Below are positions 34,601 through 41,033 of a stretch of 64,000 bases of DNA, piece after piece. The stretch is from DATJGR01 sp963812255. GTDB lineage: Bacteria > Pseudomonadota > Gammaproteobacteria > Pseudomonadales > Azotimanducaceae. Each line of letters opens with the position of its first letter. Position 1 is the stretch's first letter. Position numbers and translations under genes: made by a program. The DNA lies in NCBI GenBank assembly GCA_963812255.1, contig CAWEUM010000003.1, positions 1,054,001 through 1,118,000 on the forward strand, written 5' to 3'. Under the pieces are notes generated by a model. The model worked only from the letters and a program-made list of their open reading frames with translations. It was not told the origin of the DNA and ran no database searches.

Positions 34601-34957
34601 TCAGTCCCGTCGGTATGTGAGAATCGGTTCGAAGCCTCCAAGGATCATACGATTGCCGTCGAATGGCATTTCGCCAATTTCAGCCATCCTCGGGTCGGCA
34701 AACATGCCTTTATGCGCCTTGGCGCCGGTTTCCCTGTCGGGCCAGACGACCCAGGACAAAACAATCTTTTCGCCCGGCAGCGCTTTCACCGCCTTGCGAT
34801 AGTCAGTGTGCTCGCCGTCGGGTACTTCGAGTTCCCAATTCTCAAAGATTTCGAGCGCACCGAAATCCTTGGCAACCTCGGCGAACAGATTCGCTATCTG
34901 GACATAGTCGTCCTTCTTTTCCGCAGGCACACCCAGGACATACGTATTCACATACAT
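34601..34957 (-). CDS. DUF1428-family protein (cassette gene)
   Basis: 118 aa, starting MYVNTYVLGVPAEKKDDYVQ and containing WELEVPDGEHTDYRKAVKAL and GMFADPRMAEIGEMPFDG, diagnostic of DUF1428 (a dimeric ferredoxin-like protein of unknown function, common in integron cassettes). It follows the cupin gene by 32 nt without a recognisable attC, so the two may be one cassette. A GGGAGAG precedes the start. Confidence 0.88.
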   Translation of the reverse strand: MYVNTYVLGVPAEKKDDYVQIANLFAEVAKDFGALEIFENWELEVPDGEHTDYRKAVKALPGEKIVLSWVVWPDRETGAKAHKGMFADPRMAEIGEMPFDGNRMILGGFEPILTYRRD

Positions 34958-34989
34958 CGTCCGTTCTCTCCCGATTCGACGGAGCCAGC

Positions 34990-35358
34990 CTAGAGTGGCC
35001 GATGGTCACCATTTGGCCCCGGTGTAATGTGGATGAGTTGAGTTTTCTCCAACACGTGGACCAGGTGCCATTCGCCCTTGGGTACTATGCAGGCTTCTCC
35101 AGCACCCAGTTCAAGGGACGCGTTTGGGTCAGATTCTCCGGTGACACGGAGCCTTCCAGATACGACGTAGAGAATTTCGTCCCCGTCGGGGTGGACCTCG
35201 CCTTTATGAGGCGCGTCATCGACGATAGTCACGATCCCTACAGTCATACCATCGATTCGCCTCGGCGGACCGGGTCGGTGCTCTCTGATAGTCACCGAAA
35301 GGTCTCGGTGAATGTCGAACAAATTGCGCGAAGCGTCTACGGGGACAATTCGGTTCAT
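34990..35358 (-). CDS. Cupin-domain protein (cassette gene)
   Basis: 122 aa single cupin. Motif 1: HKGEVHPDGDEILYVVSG (His51, His56 and Glu61 region). Motif 2: ACIVPKGEWHLVHV. It should bind a divalent metal and may be an isomerase or dioxygenase. It begins with ATG 35358, preceded by AAGGAG 11 nt upstream. The GFA gene lies upstream across a half attC. Confidence 0.88.
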   Translation of the reverse strand: MNRIVPVDASRNLFDIHRDLSVTIREHRPGPPRRIDGMTVGIVTIVDDAPHKGEVHPDGDEILYVVSGRLRVTGESDPNASLELGAGEACIVPKGEWHLVHVLEKTQLIHITPGPNGDHRPL

Positions 35359-35376
35359 CGGGTGAAAGGCTCCTTA

Positions 35377-35400
35377 GTCAGCTTCAACTTCATGTTATGC
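35377..35400 (-). repeat. Half attC site (R''-L'')
   Basis: Reading minus: GCATAAC core (its TAA is the GFA stop), then ATGAAGTTGAAGCTGAC. The L'' box matches that at 40485-40510. The second half is missing, so the following cupin ATG lies only 35 nt away. Confidence 0.6.
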
Positions 35401-35835
35401 GTCGCTCGGCGACCAGGCGGGTTGCGCATCAAAAGTCGCAACCGACCCATCCATCGCATCCCACGGCTTTCGATTGCGCGCAAAAACCGTTACGCCCGGT
35501 TCGAATTCACTCGAATCGTCCATCGTACCCAGGCTGAGCGTTACAAAACCCGCCATGCCCGTATTCTGACCAAGGATCGGGCTACCGCACGAGGGGCAAA
35601 ATACTCTCGTAACTTCGTTCCCCGCCTCGGACACCAGTTTGAATTCGGCGGTTGGTCCGTCCAGTCTGAGCTGCGTGGCGGAGAACATGGCACCGGTTGA
35701 GTGACCGGACCCAGTCAAACGCTGACAGTCATCGCAGTGGCAATGAGCGACCACAACTGGATCGCCCACAACGGTGTATCGAACCTTTCCACAAAGGCAA
35801 TGGCCGGTACGCGCCTTCTCTACTGCATCAGACAT
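35395..35835 (-). CDS. GFA-family protein (glutathione-dependent formaldehyde-activating fold)
   Basis: 146 aa zinc protein. Cysteine pattern: GHCLCGKVRYTV (Cys13, Cys15), HCHCDDCQRLTG and VFCPSCGSPI, which bind two zinc ions. The family includes a glutathione/formaldehyde adduct enzyme, though most members are untested. Stop TAA lies in a GCATAAC core site. Its start overlaps the end of the defective kinase ORF by 8 nt. Common cassette gene. Confidence 0.9.
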   Translation of the reverse strand: MSDAVEKARTGHCLCGKVRYTVVGDPVVVAHCHCDDCQRLTGSGHSTGAMFSATQLRLDGPTAEFKLVSEAGNEVTRVFCPSCGSPILGQNTGMAGFVTLSLGTMDDSSEFEPGVTVFARNRKPWDAMDGSVATFDAQPAWSPSDA

Positions 35836-36298
35836 GTGCGCTACTCGCAGACGCGCTTTCAGTGGAGTTCACTGGCCCGAGAAGCCGGCAGCAAATTTGA
35901 TGACGGCTTTGTGGCTTCAAAGGCGTTTCCTCAATGGCCACTGCTGCGTCCTTTGGCTCAAGCACCTCAGTGTCGATCACCAATAGCGGGTTTGGCAACG
36001 GCGGGAATGGGAAGCCACCGTCTCGCTCAATCTGCTCGCACAGATCTCGATCCATCAGCTTGCCGAACTTGACACGGCTGGGGCTCGCCAAGCGTTGCAA
36101 GACCGTGGCTCTGGCAGCTCTTAGCTCAACAAAACAGACCTCTCCTTCTGGCTCCTCGACGATCTGCACCAGAGCGTCGAGGAGCGCGCGATCAACCGTT
36201 GCTTGGGGATGGAACGTGAAAACGAATGACGCATCGGCTGCAGCTGCTTCGGAGAACGCCAGCCAGGCTTTGGCTCCATGAATGAATACGACTCGCAT
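35828..36298 (-). CDS. AAA_33-type kinase-like protein with Walker A deleted (cassette gene)
   Basis: 156 aa from ATG 36296-36298. The middle and end match a small P-loop kinase family (FVFTFHPQATVDRALLDALV, PSRVKFGKLMDRD, FPFPPLPNPLLVIDTE). The N-terminus should contain the GxxxxGK(S/T) loop and a nucleotide-binding helix after FIHG, but FIHGAKA jumps straight to WLAFSEAAAAD. About 40-45 residues seem missing in frame, so it cannot bind ATP in the usual way. The C-terminal tail (from about QSRHQICC) is read from degenerate attC sequence. Confidence 0.7.
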   Translation of the reverse strand: MRVVFIHGAKAWLAFSEAAAADASFVFTFHPQATVDRALLDALVQIVEEPEGEVCFVELRAARATVLQRLASPSRVKFGKLMDRDLCEQIERDGGFPFPPLPNPLLVIDTEVLEPKDAAVAIEETPLKPQSRHQICCRLLGPVNSTESASASSAHV

Positions 36299-36315
36299 CG
36301 GCACGGACCCGTGTC

Positions 36316-36362
36316 GCCTAACGTCTGAGTCGGGCGGCGAAATCATGCACCGCGACTTATCC
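36316..36362 (-). repeat. attC site overlapping DUF6010-like gene end
   Basis: Reading minus: an R''-like GGATAAG, L'' AGTCGCGG, a 10-nt loop, L' CCCGACT and a perfect R' GTTAGGC at 36316-36322. The first half encodes the last codons of the membrane protein gene. About 47 bp. Confidence 0.6.
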
Positions 36363-36807
36363 ATGCCGCCCGCCACTCCTTGCGCCGCACGTAGAAGTAC
36401 GCCGCCATGCACCAGTCGTACGTTGCGCAGAACGCTCCATACGCGAGTGGAATCTCAGATGGCACTCTGCCTCCGAAGGTGTCCACACCTGAATGGGCGT
36501 GGACCTCGTGAAGCAGATCCCACGCACCATGCAATCCATATCCTGCAATGAGAACGGTCGGAATTCGGACCCCGAGGCATCCAAGAACAACGAACGCCGC
36601 AACTCCGGCTAACTCTAAGCTCCACGCGCGCTCATCGGCGAAGTAGGACGTGAATGCCAAGTAGAAGCAAGCAATCACAATAAGGAATACACCGAACACG
36701 GCTGACTCCCACCGGGCGGGCACTATCTTCTGTGAAAGCCACACAGAGCCTGCCGCGGACAACAAGCCAATACTGATGTACAACACCACGATGAGCGCGA
36801 AAGCCAT
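36343..36807 (-). CDS. DUF6010-like membrane protein (cassette gene)
   Basis: 154 aa with about five predicted transmembrane helices. The C-terminal half contains GYGLHGAWDLLHEVHAHSG and PLAYGAFCATYDWCMAAY, resembling DUF6010-type membrane proteins. Histidine pairs (GLHGAWDLLHE) sit at a membrane edge. Function unknown. The start ATG 36805-36807 follows CGGGGAGTAGCAG. Its last codons overlap an attC. Confidence 0.75.
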   Translation of the reverse strand: MAFALIVVLYISIGLLSAAGSVWLSQKIVPARWESAVFGVFLIVIACFYLAFTSYFADERAWSLELAGVAAFVVLGCLGVRIPTVLIAGYGLHGAWDLLHEVHAHSGVDTFGGRVPSEIPLAYGAFCATYDWCMAAYFYVRRKEWRAAWISRGA

Positions 36808-36843
36808 CTGCTACTCCCCGGTTCTGGTGGGGCTTTTGCGAAC

Positions 36844-36917
36844 GCCAAAGTGGCAGCTGAGTTGCGCAAGCAACTTTGATGACGCTTTAGCTGGCCGGCT
36901 GCATTCGCTGTTTAGGC
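36844..36917 (-). repeat. attC site
   Basis: Reading minus: R'' GCCTAAAC with the GNAT stop in it (36917), L'' GCAGCCGGCC, L' CAACTCAGCTGCC and R' CTTTGGC (degenerate). 74 bp. The loop segment AAAGCGTCATCAAAGTTGCT is nearly repeated at the kinase/GFA junction (35884-35910). Confidence 0.7.
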
Positions 36918-37424
36918 CGCACTATGAAATGCCTCATGAAATGAGACTGGACCTATCGGTTGTTCGGCGCCAAGCAGTTTCACCATGAAGAACTCAGCTG
37001 GCTCGCCAGGCGGAGCGTTCGTCGGTGAAACAGTGAATCCAAAGCGAGTGTAGTAGGCAGGATTGCCAGTAAGAATGCACCCAACCGCACCCAACTCAGT
37101 GATTCTCTGAAGGCCGGCACGAACGAGCTTCGAGCCGATGCCAGTGCTTTGGTGCGCAGGTAGAACTGCCACAGGGCCAAGCGCATACCAGCCATCAGAC
37201 CCGTCCGATGCCTGTGCCGGGGAGAATGCGATTTGACCGACGACGATCCCTTTCAATTCGGCTACGAGTGAGGCCGACAGAGCATTCTCGGCCCGCAGCC
37301 TGTCGACCAATTCCGCCTCGTCCCCCGCGGCATAGGACTTTCCGAAGAATGCCGCCCGGACGACGTCGCCGATCGCAGCACGGTCGTCGTAGCCTTCGGC
37401 GCGAATGATCAATTCGGGCGACAT
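36912..37424 (-). CDS. GNAT N-acetyltransferase (cassette gene)
   Basis: 170 aa from ATG 37422-37424 (MSPELIIRAEG). Acetyl-CoA loop QSTGIGSKLVRAGLQ and LGPVAVLPAHQ; later FTVSPTNAPPGEPAEFFMVK, a pattern of YhbS-type N-acetyltransferases. The start lies inside the end of the truncated VOC gene, with no attC between, so the two are probably one fused cassette. Stop TAA falls in a GCCTAAAC core. Confidence 0.9.
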   Translation of the reverse strand: MSPELIIRAEGYDDRAAIGDVVRAAFFGKSYAAGDEAELVDRLRAENALSASLVAELKGIVVGQIAFSPAQASDGSDGWYALGPVAVLPAHQSTGIGSKLVRAGLQRITELGAVGCILTGNPAYYTRFGFTVSPTNAPPGEPAEFFMVKLLGAEQPIGPVSFHEAFHSAA

Positions 37425-37687
37425 GGTGCTATTGCTGCTCCTCGGTTTCGCATGCACGTTAAATCTTCTGCAATAGCCCGAACGTCACCCTGCCAGAAGA
37501 TAAGCTGTGTCTCTGCTGGATCGAGAACTCCCTGGTAGAGGCTGATGCGGCAATCGGCCTTCTGGAGAGTTACCACACGTCCCTCAGCGGCCTCGCCCAA
37601 GACTTCGAAGCCGAGCTTTTCGTAGAAGCGGCGCGTCCGATCGATATCCTTCACGTCGAGACTCACCTCAAACCAACCAAATTCCAT
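37409..37687 (-). pseudogene. VOC-family gene truncated at its 3' end
   Basis: 92 codons. MEFGWFEVSLDVKDIDRTRRFYEKLGFEVLG is a normal VOC N-terminus and the first beta-alpha-beta-beta-beta module is complete, but the reading frame passes into the start of the GNAT gene (last residues CMRNRGAAIAPCRPN), and the second half with the metal ligand is missing. It most likely results from a deletion that joined two cassettes and removed the site between them. It may still fold as a single-module dimer, but this is unproven. Confidence 0.65.
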
Positions 37688-37769
37688 GTTGTCCCTCCCA
37701 CTGAGCCGAAATTCGATTGTGCCGCAAGCCTTTCCCGAATGTAGTTCAAACTGGCAACGACGCGGTGCC

Positions 37770-37824
37770 GCCTACCGCCTGAATTTAGCCGCGACGCGAT
37801 GTCGGCTTGAATGAACTGTTAGGC
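37770..37824 (-). repeat. Canonical 55-bp attC site
   Basis: Reading minus: R'' GCCTAAC, L'' TTCAAGCCGAC, loop, L' GCGGCTAAATTCAGGC and R' GGTAGGC (one mismatch to GTTAGGC). L'' and L' pair with the usual unpaired bases. This is the same size and layout as the attC of classical mobile-integron cassettes such as aadA. The VOC stop TAA is inside R''. Confidence 0.88.
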
Positions 37825-38208
37825 CAAAGCGAGCGCACTGATCGTGACGTGATACCCGTCAGGATCACGGAGTGCAAACTCTCTGGTTCCAGTGCTTGGG
37901 CTTACGTGGGGCTCCTCGTCGAGTCCATTGACAAGGGCGCGGGCCCGAGGCAGCGCCTCGTCAAAATCATCCACACGGAAGAACAAGAGTAGCCCGTTGC
38001 CAGGTTCCGAGTGGTCGGGACTGCTCAAGGATGGATGGTCGTGTGCTCCCCACTGGTGGAGGCAAAGCAACACCGTTCCATCGGTGTCGAGGATTTGCCC
38101 GAAGTCGTCATGGGCAGGAGACGCATCCGGTTGACCGAACAGCGACTGATACCACCTGAAGCTGTGAGCAACATCGGCAACACCAATGATAGTCCATGTG
38201 CGCTTCAT
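37819..38208 (-). CDS. VOC-family protein (cassette gene)
   Basis: 129 aa from ATG 38206-38208, with GCAGGAG 6 nt upstream. N-terminal MKRTWTIIGVADVAHSFRWY, a central TVLLCLHQWGAHDHPSL and the C-terminal TREFALRDPDGYHVTIS, a bleomycin-resistance/dioxygenase-type VOC fold. Only some metal-ligand positions (His in LCLHQW, Glu missing) are clear. The start follows a GTTATGC core site by 16 nt, as expected of a cassette gene. Confidence 0.85.
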   Translation of the reverse strand: MKRTWTIIGVADVAHSFRWYQSLFGQPDASPAHDDFGQILDTDGTVLLCLHQWGAHDHPSLSSPDHSEPGNGLLLFFRVDDFDEALPRARALVNGLDEEPHVSPSTGTREFALRDPDGYHVTISALALA

Positions 38209-38222
38209 CGGCTTCTCCTGCG

Positions 38223-38344
38223 GCATAACGTCCGCCAAAAGCTGCTAGACCGTCTTGCCAAGCAAACGGGTGACGATTGGGGCGGACACCGCATCCTGGT
38301 GAGATGGGTCCGAACGGCGCAATCAGCGCTCTGTGTCCTTAGAT
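38223..38344 (-). repeat. attC site (degenerate R'')
   Basis: Reading minus: an R''-like ATCTAAG near 38344, a long interior, then AGCTTTTGGCGGAC and R' GTTATGC at 38229-38223. About 120 bp, VCR-like in length. It separates two cassettes (GNAT and VOC). Confidence 0.55.
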
Positions 38345-38358
38345 ATGACACGACCACC

Positions 38359-38799
38359 TCAGATCGGGTCTGCGCGAAATTCCGCCAAACGCTTACTCAC
38401 AAAGTACCTCACATGACCGATGGGGAAATCGTTCAAGGACCCGAAGATCTCATAGCCGAGGCGCCGGTAGAAGCCAAGCGCCTGAAAGTCGAACGTATCC
38501 AGATAGGCATGATGGCACTGTCTGCTGACGGCCTCGTGCTCAGCTAACGTGAGCAGCTTGGAGCCCCATTTCCGAGCACGAAACTGCTCTGCTACCCAGA
38601 GTTCCTTGATGTCCAGCCAACCCCAGACTGTTGCAGCGACCACCCCGCCCACCACCGTCCCCGCGTCATCGTGCATCAGGATCACTAACGATCGGTAGTT
38701 ACGTGGCTCGATCCCACTCGCCCGGGCATGTTCGATGAGGCCGCGTTCAACCGCTTGCGTATCGGCCGCAGATAATTCGTCCTGAAGCGAAATCTTCAA
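38359..38799 (-). CDS. GNAT N-acetyltransferase (cassette gene)
   Basis: 146 aa from TTG 38799 (MKISLQDELSAADTQAVERG when initiated with Met). The motif A region is LWVAEQFRARKWGSKLLTLAE, followed by HAYLDTFDFQALGFYRRLGYEIFG, typical of GNATs related to ribosomal-protein or aminoglycoside acetylases. The start is weak (no purine-rich site). It sits between attC sites on both sides. Confidence 0.88.
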   Translation of the reverse strand: MKISLQDELSAADTQAVERGLIEHARASGIEPRNYRSLVILMHDDAGTVVGGVVAATVWGWLDIKELWVAEQFRARKWGSKLLTLAEHEAVSRQCHHAYLDTFDFQALGFYRRLGYEIFGSLNDFPIGHVRYFVSKRLAEFRADPI

Positions 38800-38804
38800 G
38801 TGAC

Positions 38805-38913
38805 GCTTTGGATGGTCGGGTTCACGCCGAGTTTAGACATCAACCAGATAATTGGTAATGCGCGCCAAACACCAGAAACGTTGACAGGGGCGTCCACAGA
38901 CAAATGGTTAGGC
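38805..38913 (-). repeat. attC site
   Basis: Reading minus: R'' GCCTAAC at 38913 (contains the upstream GNAT stop TAA), a long interior, then CGGCGTGAACCCGACC and a degenerate R' (TCCAAAGC). 109 bp. The L' half resembles that of the 33384 site. Confidence 0.6.
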
Positions 38914-39399
38914 GGCGCGCGCACTGATCACCATCGTACATGGGTTGCCACCGTGTCCTATGACCTTAAATCCGACGGACTCATACAGATGAAGTGCTGG
39001 ATTGTCGCGTTCCACGCTCAGACTGATCCGCGCAATCCCGGCGTCGGCTGCCTCGCAAATGAGTGCCTGAATGAGCTTGCGGCCAACTCCTCGACCGCGG
39101 TGCTCCATCGCCACCCCTATTGCCAATTCCGGCACCTCGCTTGATACATAGCCGAACGAGTGATTCGCGTCATCCCAGAATCGAAACCATGCCGCGCCGA
39201 TCGCCGTCGACTCGTCCTCGGCCACAACTGCAGTGTCGCCCTTACGCCCCCAATCGGAGAGTAGCTTGCTCAGTTGCGGAGTTGAGAGGCCCAACTCGAT
39301 CTCGGGCAGATCCGTTCCCCTCCAATATGCAGCTTCGTAGAGCATTCGCCGCAGGAACGTCAGGTCTCCGGATTTACCCGCCCGAATACACAGAGTCAT
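38908..39399 (-). CDS. GNAT N-acetyltransferase (cassette gene)
   Basis: 163 aa from ATG 39397-39399 (MTLCIRAGKSGDLTFLRRML); a TTG 7 codons upstream is possible. The acetyl-CoA loop is LAIGVAMEHRGRGVGRKLIQ and the C-terminus is RISLSVERDNPALHLYESVGF, strongly GNAT-like. Stop TAA lies in GCCTAAC. The gene begins about 30 nt after a core site. Confidence 0.9.
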   Translation of the reverse strand: MTLCIRAGKSGDLTFLRRMLYEAAYWRGTDLPEIELGLSTPQLSKLLSDWGRKGDTAVVAEDESTAIGAAWFRFWDDANHSFGYVSSEVPELAIGVAMEHRGRGVGRKLIQALICEAADAGIARISLSVERDNPALHLYESVGFKVIGHGGNPCTMVISARAA

Positions 39400-39423
39400 T
39401 TCCGTACCGCCTGCCGCCAAGCA

Positions 39424-39443
39424 GCCTAATGCGCTTGTTAGGC
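39424..39443 (-). repeat. Collapsed attC (core hairpin only)
   Basis: Reading minus: GCCTAACAAGCGCATTAGGC. The 6-bp perfect stem is built from R''- and R'-like sequences with no L-boxes. The cupin stop TAA is in the first half. Confidence 0.6.
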
Positions 39444-39833
39444 ATCGGTTAGATCTAGGCTATGGTCCGTGGGCTGGGGCGTAACGGTCAGAATCTTCAG
39501 GTTCTTCGACGCCTCAAACCGATGCCAAGTGTTCGCCGGCACGACCAACAACTCGCTCGCTCCCAGCCGGATACTCTCATCCCTTCCAGTTTGTCGGAGC
39601 ACCAGTGTTGTCGATCCTTCTAGCACCAGTACGATCTCGTCACCGTTGGAATGCCTCTCCCACTCGCTGTGACCCGAATAGAAGCCTGCATAGACAGCTC
39701 CATCTCGATACTTCCGGAGTTCAGCGAAAGCCTTCTCCGCACCACCAGTGAAGGCCATCGCAGGAGTTCGATTCGGCAGGTACTGCAATCGAGCAATCAC
39801 TTCTGGTATCGATGTTTTGGTGACCTTACGCAT
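39438..39833 (-). CDS. Cupin-domain protein (cassette gene)
   Basis: 131 aa from ATG 39831-39833 (MRKVTKTSIPEVIARLQYLP), 12 nt after a GTTAGGA core site. One cupin domain: YSGHSEWERHSNGDEIVLVLEG (motif 1 with His, His, Glu) and LLVVPANTWHRFE (motif 2). It should bind a metal ion. A short distance from the core site to the ATG is typical of cassette genes. Confidence 0.88.
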   Translation of the reverse strand: MRKVTKTSIPEVIARLQYLPNRTPAMAFTGGAEKAFAELRKYRDGAVYAGFYSGHSEWERHSNGDEIVLVLEGSTTLVLRQTGRDESIRLGASELLVVPANTWHRFEASKNLKILTVTPQPTDHSLDLTDA

Positions 39834-39844
39834 CGCGCATAGAC

Positions 39845-39870
39845 TCCTAACACGGTTGAGTTCAGCCGCC
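39845..39870 (-). repeat. Half attC site (L'-R')
   Basis: Reading minus: GGCGGCTGAACTCAACC then GTTAGGA (one base from GTTAGGC). The upstream membrane-protein ORF (39862-40335) ends inside it at TGA; its R''-L'' half is not visible. The motif is shared with 33384-33410 and 41041-41070. Confidence 0.65.
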
Positions 39871-40335
39871 CGACGAGGCGTCGCGCGCGATGATGCCATC
39901 GAGATACTCCACAAAATCCTTGTGAAATGAAGATTTGCGTTTTCGCCAGTATTCTTGGCCACCCGTCGTATGAAACATACGATGAAGCAAGCGGCTCCAT
40001 CTTTCCTGAGATAGCTGTTCTCCGTACTGCCTATTGTGGAGGAAGTAACTCTCCATGAGGCTAAGGTACGAGTCCATCACCAGGTAGCCTCGATCTCGCT
40101 CGTGTTCCGACAGGGACTCTGGTGCACGCAGCATAGACGTAAACGAGGCGTACAGCTGCGGATCCTTGGCCAACGAGAGCCAGAACTCCGATATGGACGT
40201 TGCCGCTTGAGCGTACATGCTTCGATGTGTGGCAACGTTCGTCTGCCTAATCTGTAGCGCCAGATAGATGAGGCTCGCGATGACAGCGACGCTACCGGCA
40301 ATTTCTGCGATCGCGGCTAGATCCTGGATGTTCAC
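39862..40335 (-). CDS. Membrane-anchored hypothetical protein (cassette gene)
   Basis: 157 aa from GTG 40333-40335 (NIQDLAAIAEIAGSVAVIAS); another GTG at 40368 is possible. An N-terminal transmembrane segment (about 6-27) is followed by helices: HRSMYAQAATSISEFWLSLA and DRGYLVMDSYLSLMESYFLH. The layout, including the segment AIAEIAGSVAVIASLIYLAL, matches a widespread uncharacterised family in soil bacteria. Function unknown. The last residues (ARDASSGG) are read from the L' part of an attC. Confidence 0.75.
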   Translation of the reverse strand: MNIQDLAAIAEIAGSVAVIASLIYLALQIRQTNVATHRSMYAQAATSISEFWLSLAKDPQLYASFTSMLRAPESLSEHERDRGYLVMDSYLSLMESYFLHNRQYGEQLSQERWSRLLHRMFHTTGGQEYWRKRKSSFHKDFVEYLDGIIARDASSGG

Positions 40336-40484
40336 CTGGAAGACGCGCGTGGTGATCGGCTTCACCACAGAATATCAATGTCTTACACGTCGGTCGATCA
40401 AGGACCTGTCGTCCCACCGATGCCGTTTGACCGCATGTTTCGCCGAATGCGGCTTGCGCATGCAACTCGCGTGACAGGCTCGCT

Positions 40485-40510
40485 GGTCAGCTTCAAACTT
40501 TCTGCTAAAC
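40485..40510 (-). repeat. Half attC site (R''-L'')
   Basis: Reading minus: GTTTAGC (degenerate R'', G for A), then AGAAAGTTTGAAGCTGACC. Its L'' half is nearly the same as at 35377-35400. No matching R' within 150 bp is clear. It lies 8 nt after the isochorismatase stop. Confidence 0.5.
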
Positions 40511-40517
40511 GCCACGA

Positions 40518-41033
40518 TCACAAGTCTGTGCTCGCACAAACCCGAATCGAGTTCTTCGGGTGGGCCAGATTGGCAAGGACCGCATTGTGGTGCTCGATGA
40601 TTTGCGCCGCAGACAACACTGCATCCCCCGTCGTATGCCCATCGCCAATCAAGGTAACCAAATAGCCTCTGCTCAAGGCGGATCTACAGGTCGCATCGAC
40701 GCAAAATTCGGTTTGTAGCCCGGTTACATAGAGGTGATCTACGCCGCGTTGCTGCAGAAGTTCATCTAGCCCGCTTTCATAGAAAGAGTCAGATGCTTCC
40801 TTCTCGACGAACAAGTCGTCGTCGCCTACATCTAGCGATCCATGGAGCTCCCATCCTGGGTTGCCTTTTTTCATCGGTTCGAAGCTCGCGTGACAATGCT
40901 GAATAAACACCACAATTCCGCCCCGTTTCCTTACCTTATCGGAAACGGCTCTGATCGCACTCAGGACCTCGCTTTCTTGGTATGCGCCTTGCACTAGCGC
41001 CTTTTGAACATCGATGACTAGCAATGCGTCCAT
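40518..41033 (-). CDS. Isochorismatase-family hydrolase (cassette gene)
   Basis: 171 aa. Catalytic Asp8 in LLVIDVQKALV, Lys in FVEKEASDSFYES and Cys in TEFCVDATCR, so the triad is present. Related enzymes cleave cysteine-hydrolysed amides such as nicotinamide or N-carbamoyl compounds, or lack a proven substrate. It starts at ATG 41033, immediately after attC-like sequence. Common in integron cassettes. Confidence 0.9.
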   Translation of the reverse strand: MDALLVIDVQKALVQGAYQESEVLSAIRAVSDKVRKRGGIVVFIQHCHASFEPMKKGNPGWELHGSLDVGDDDLFVEKEASDSFYESGLDELLQQRGVDHLYVTGLQTEFCVDATCRSALSRGYLVTLIGDGHTTGDAVLSAAQIIEHHNAVLANLAHPKNSIRVCASTDL

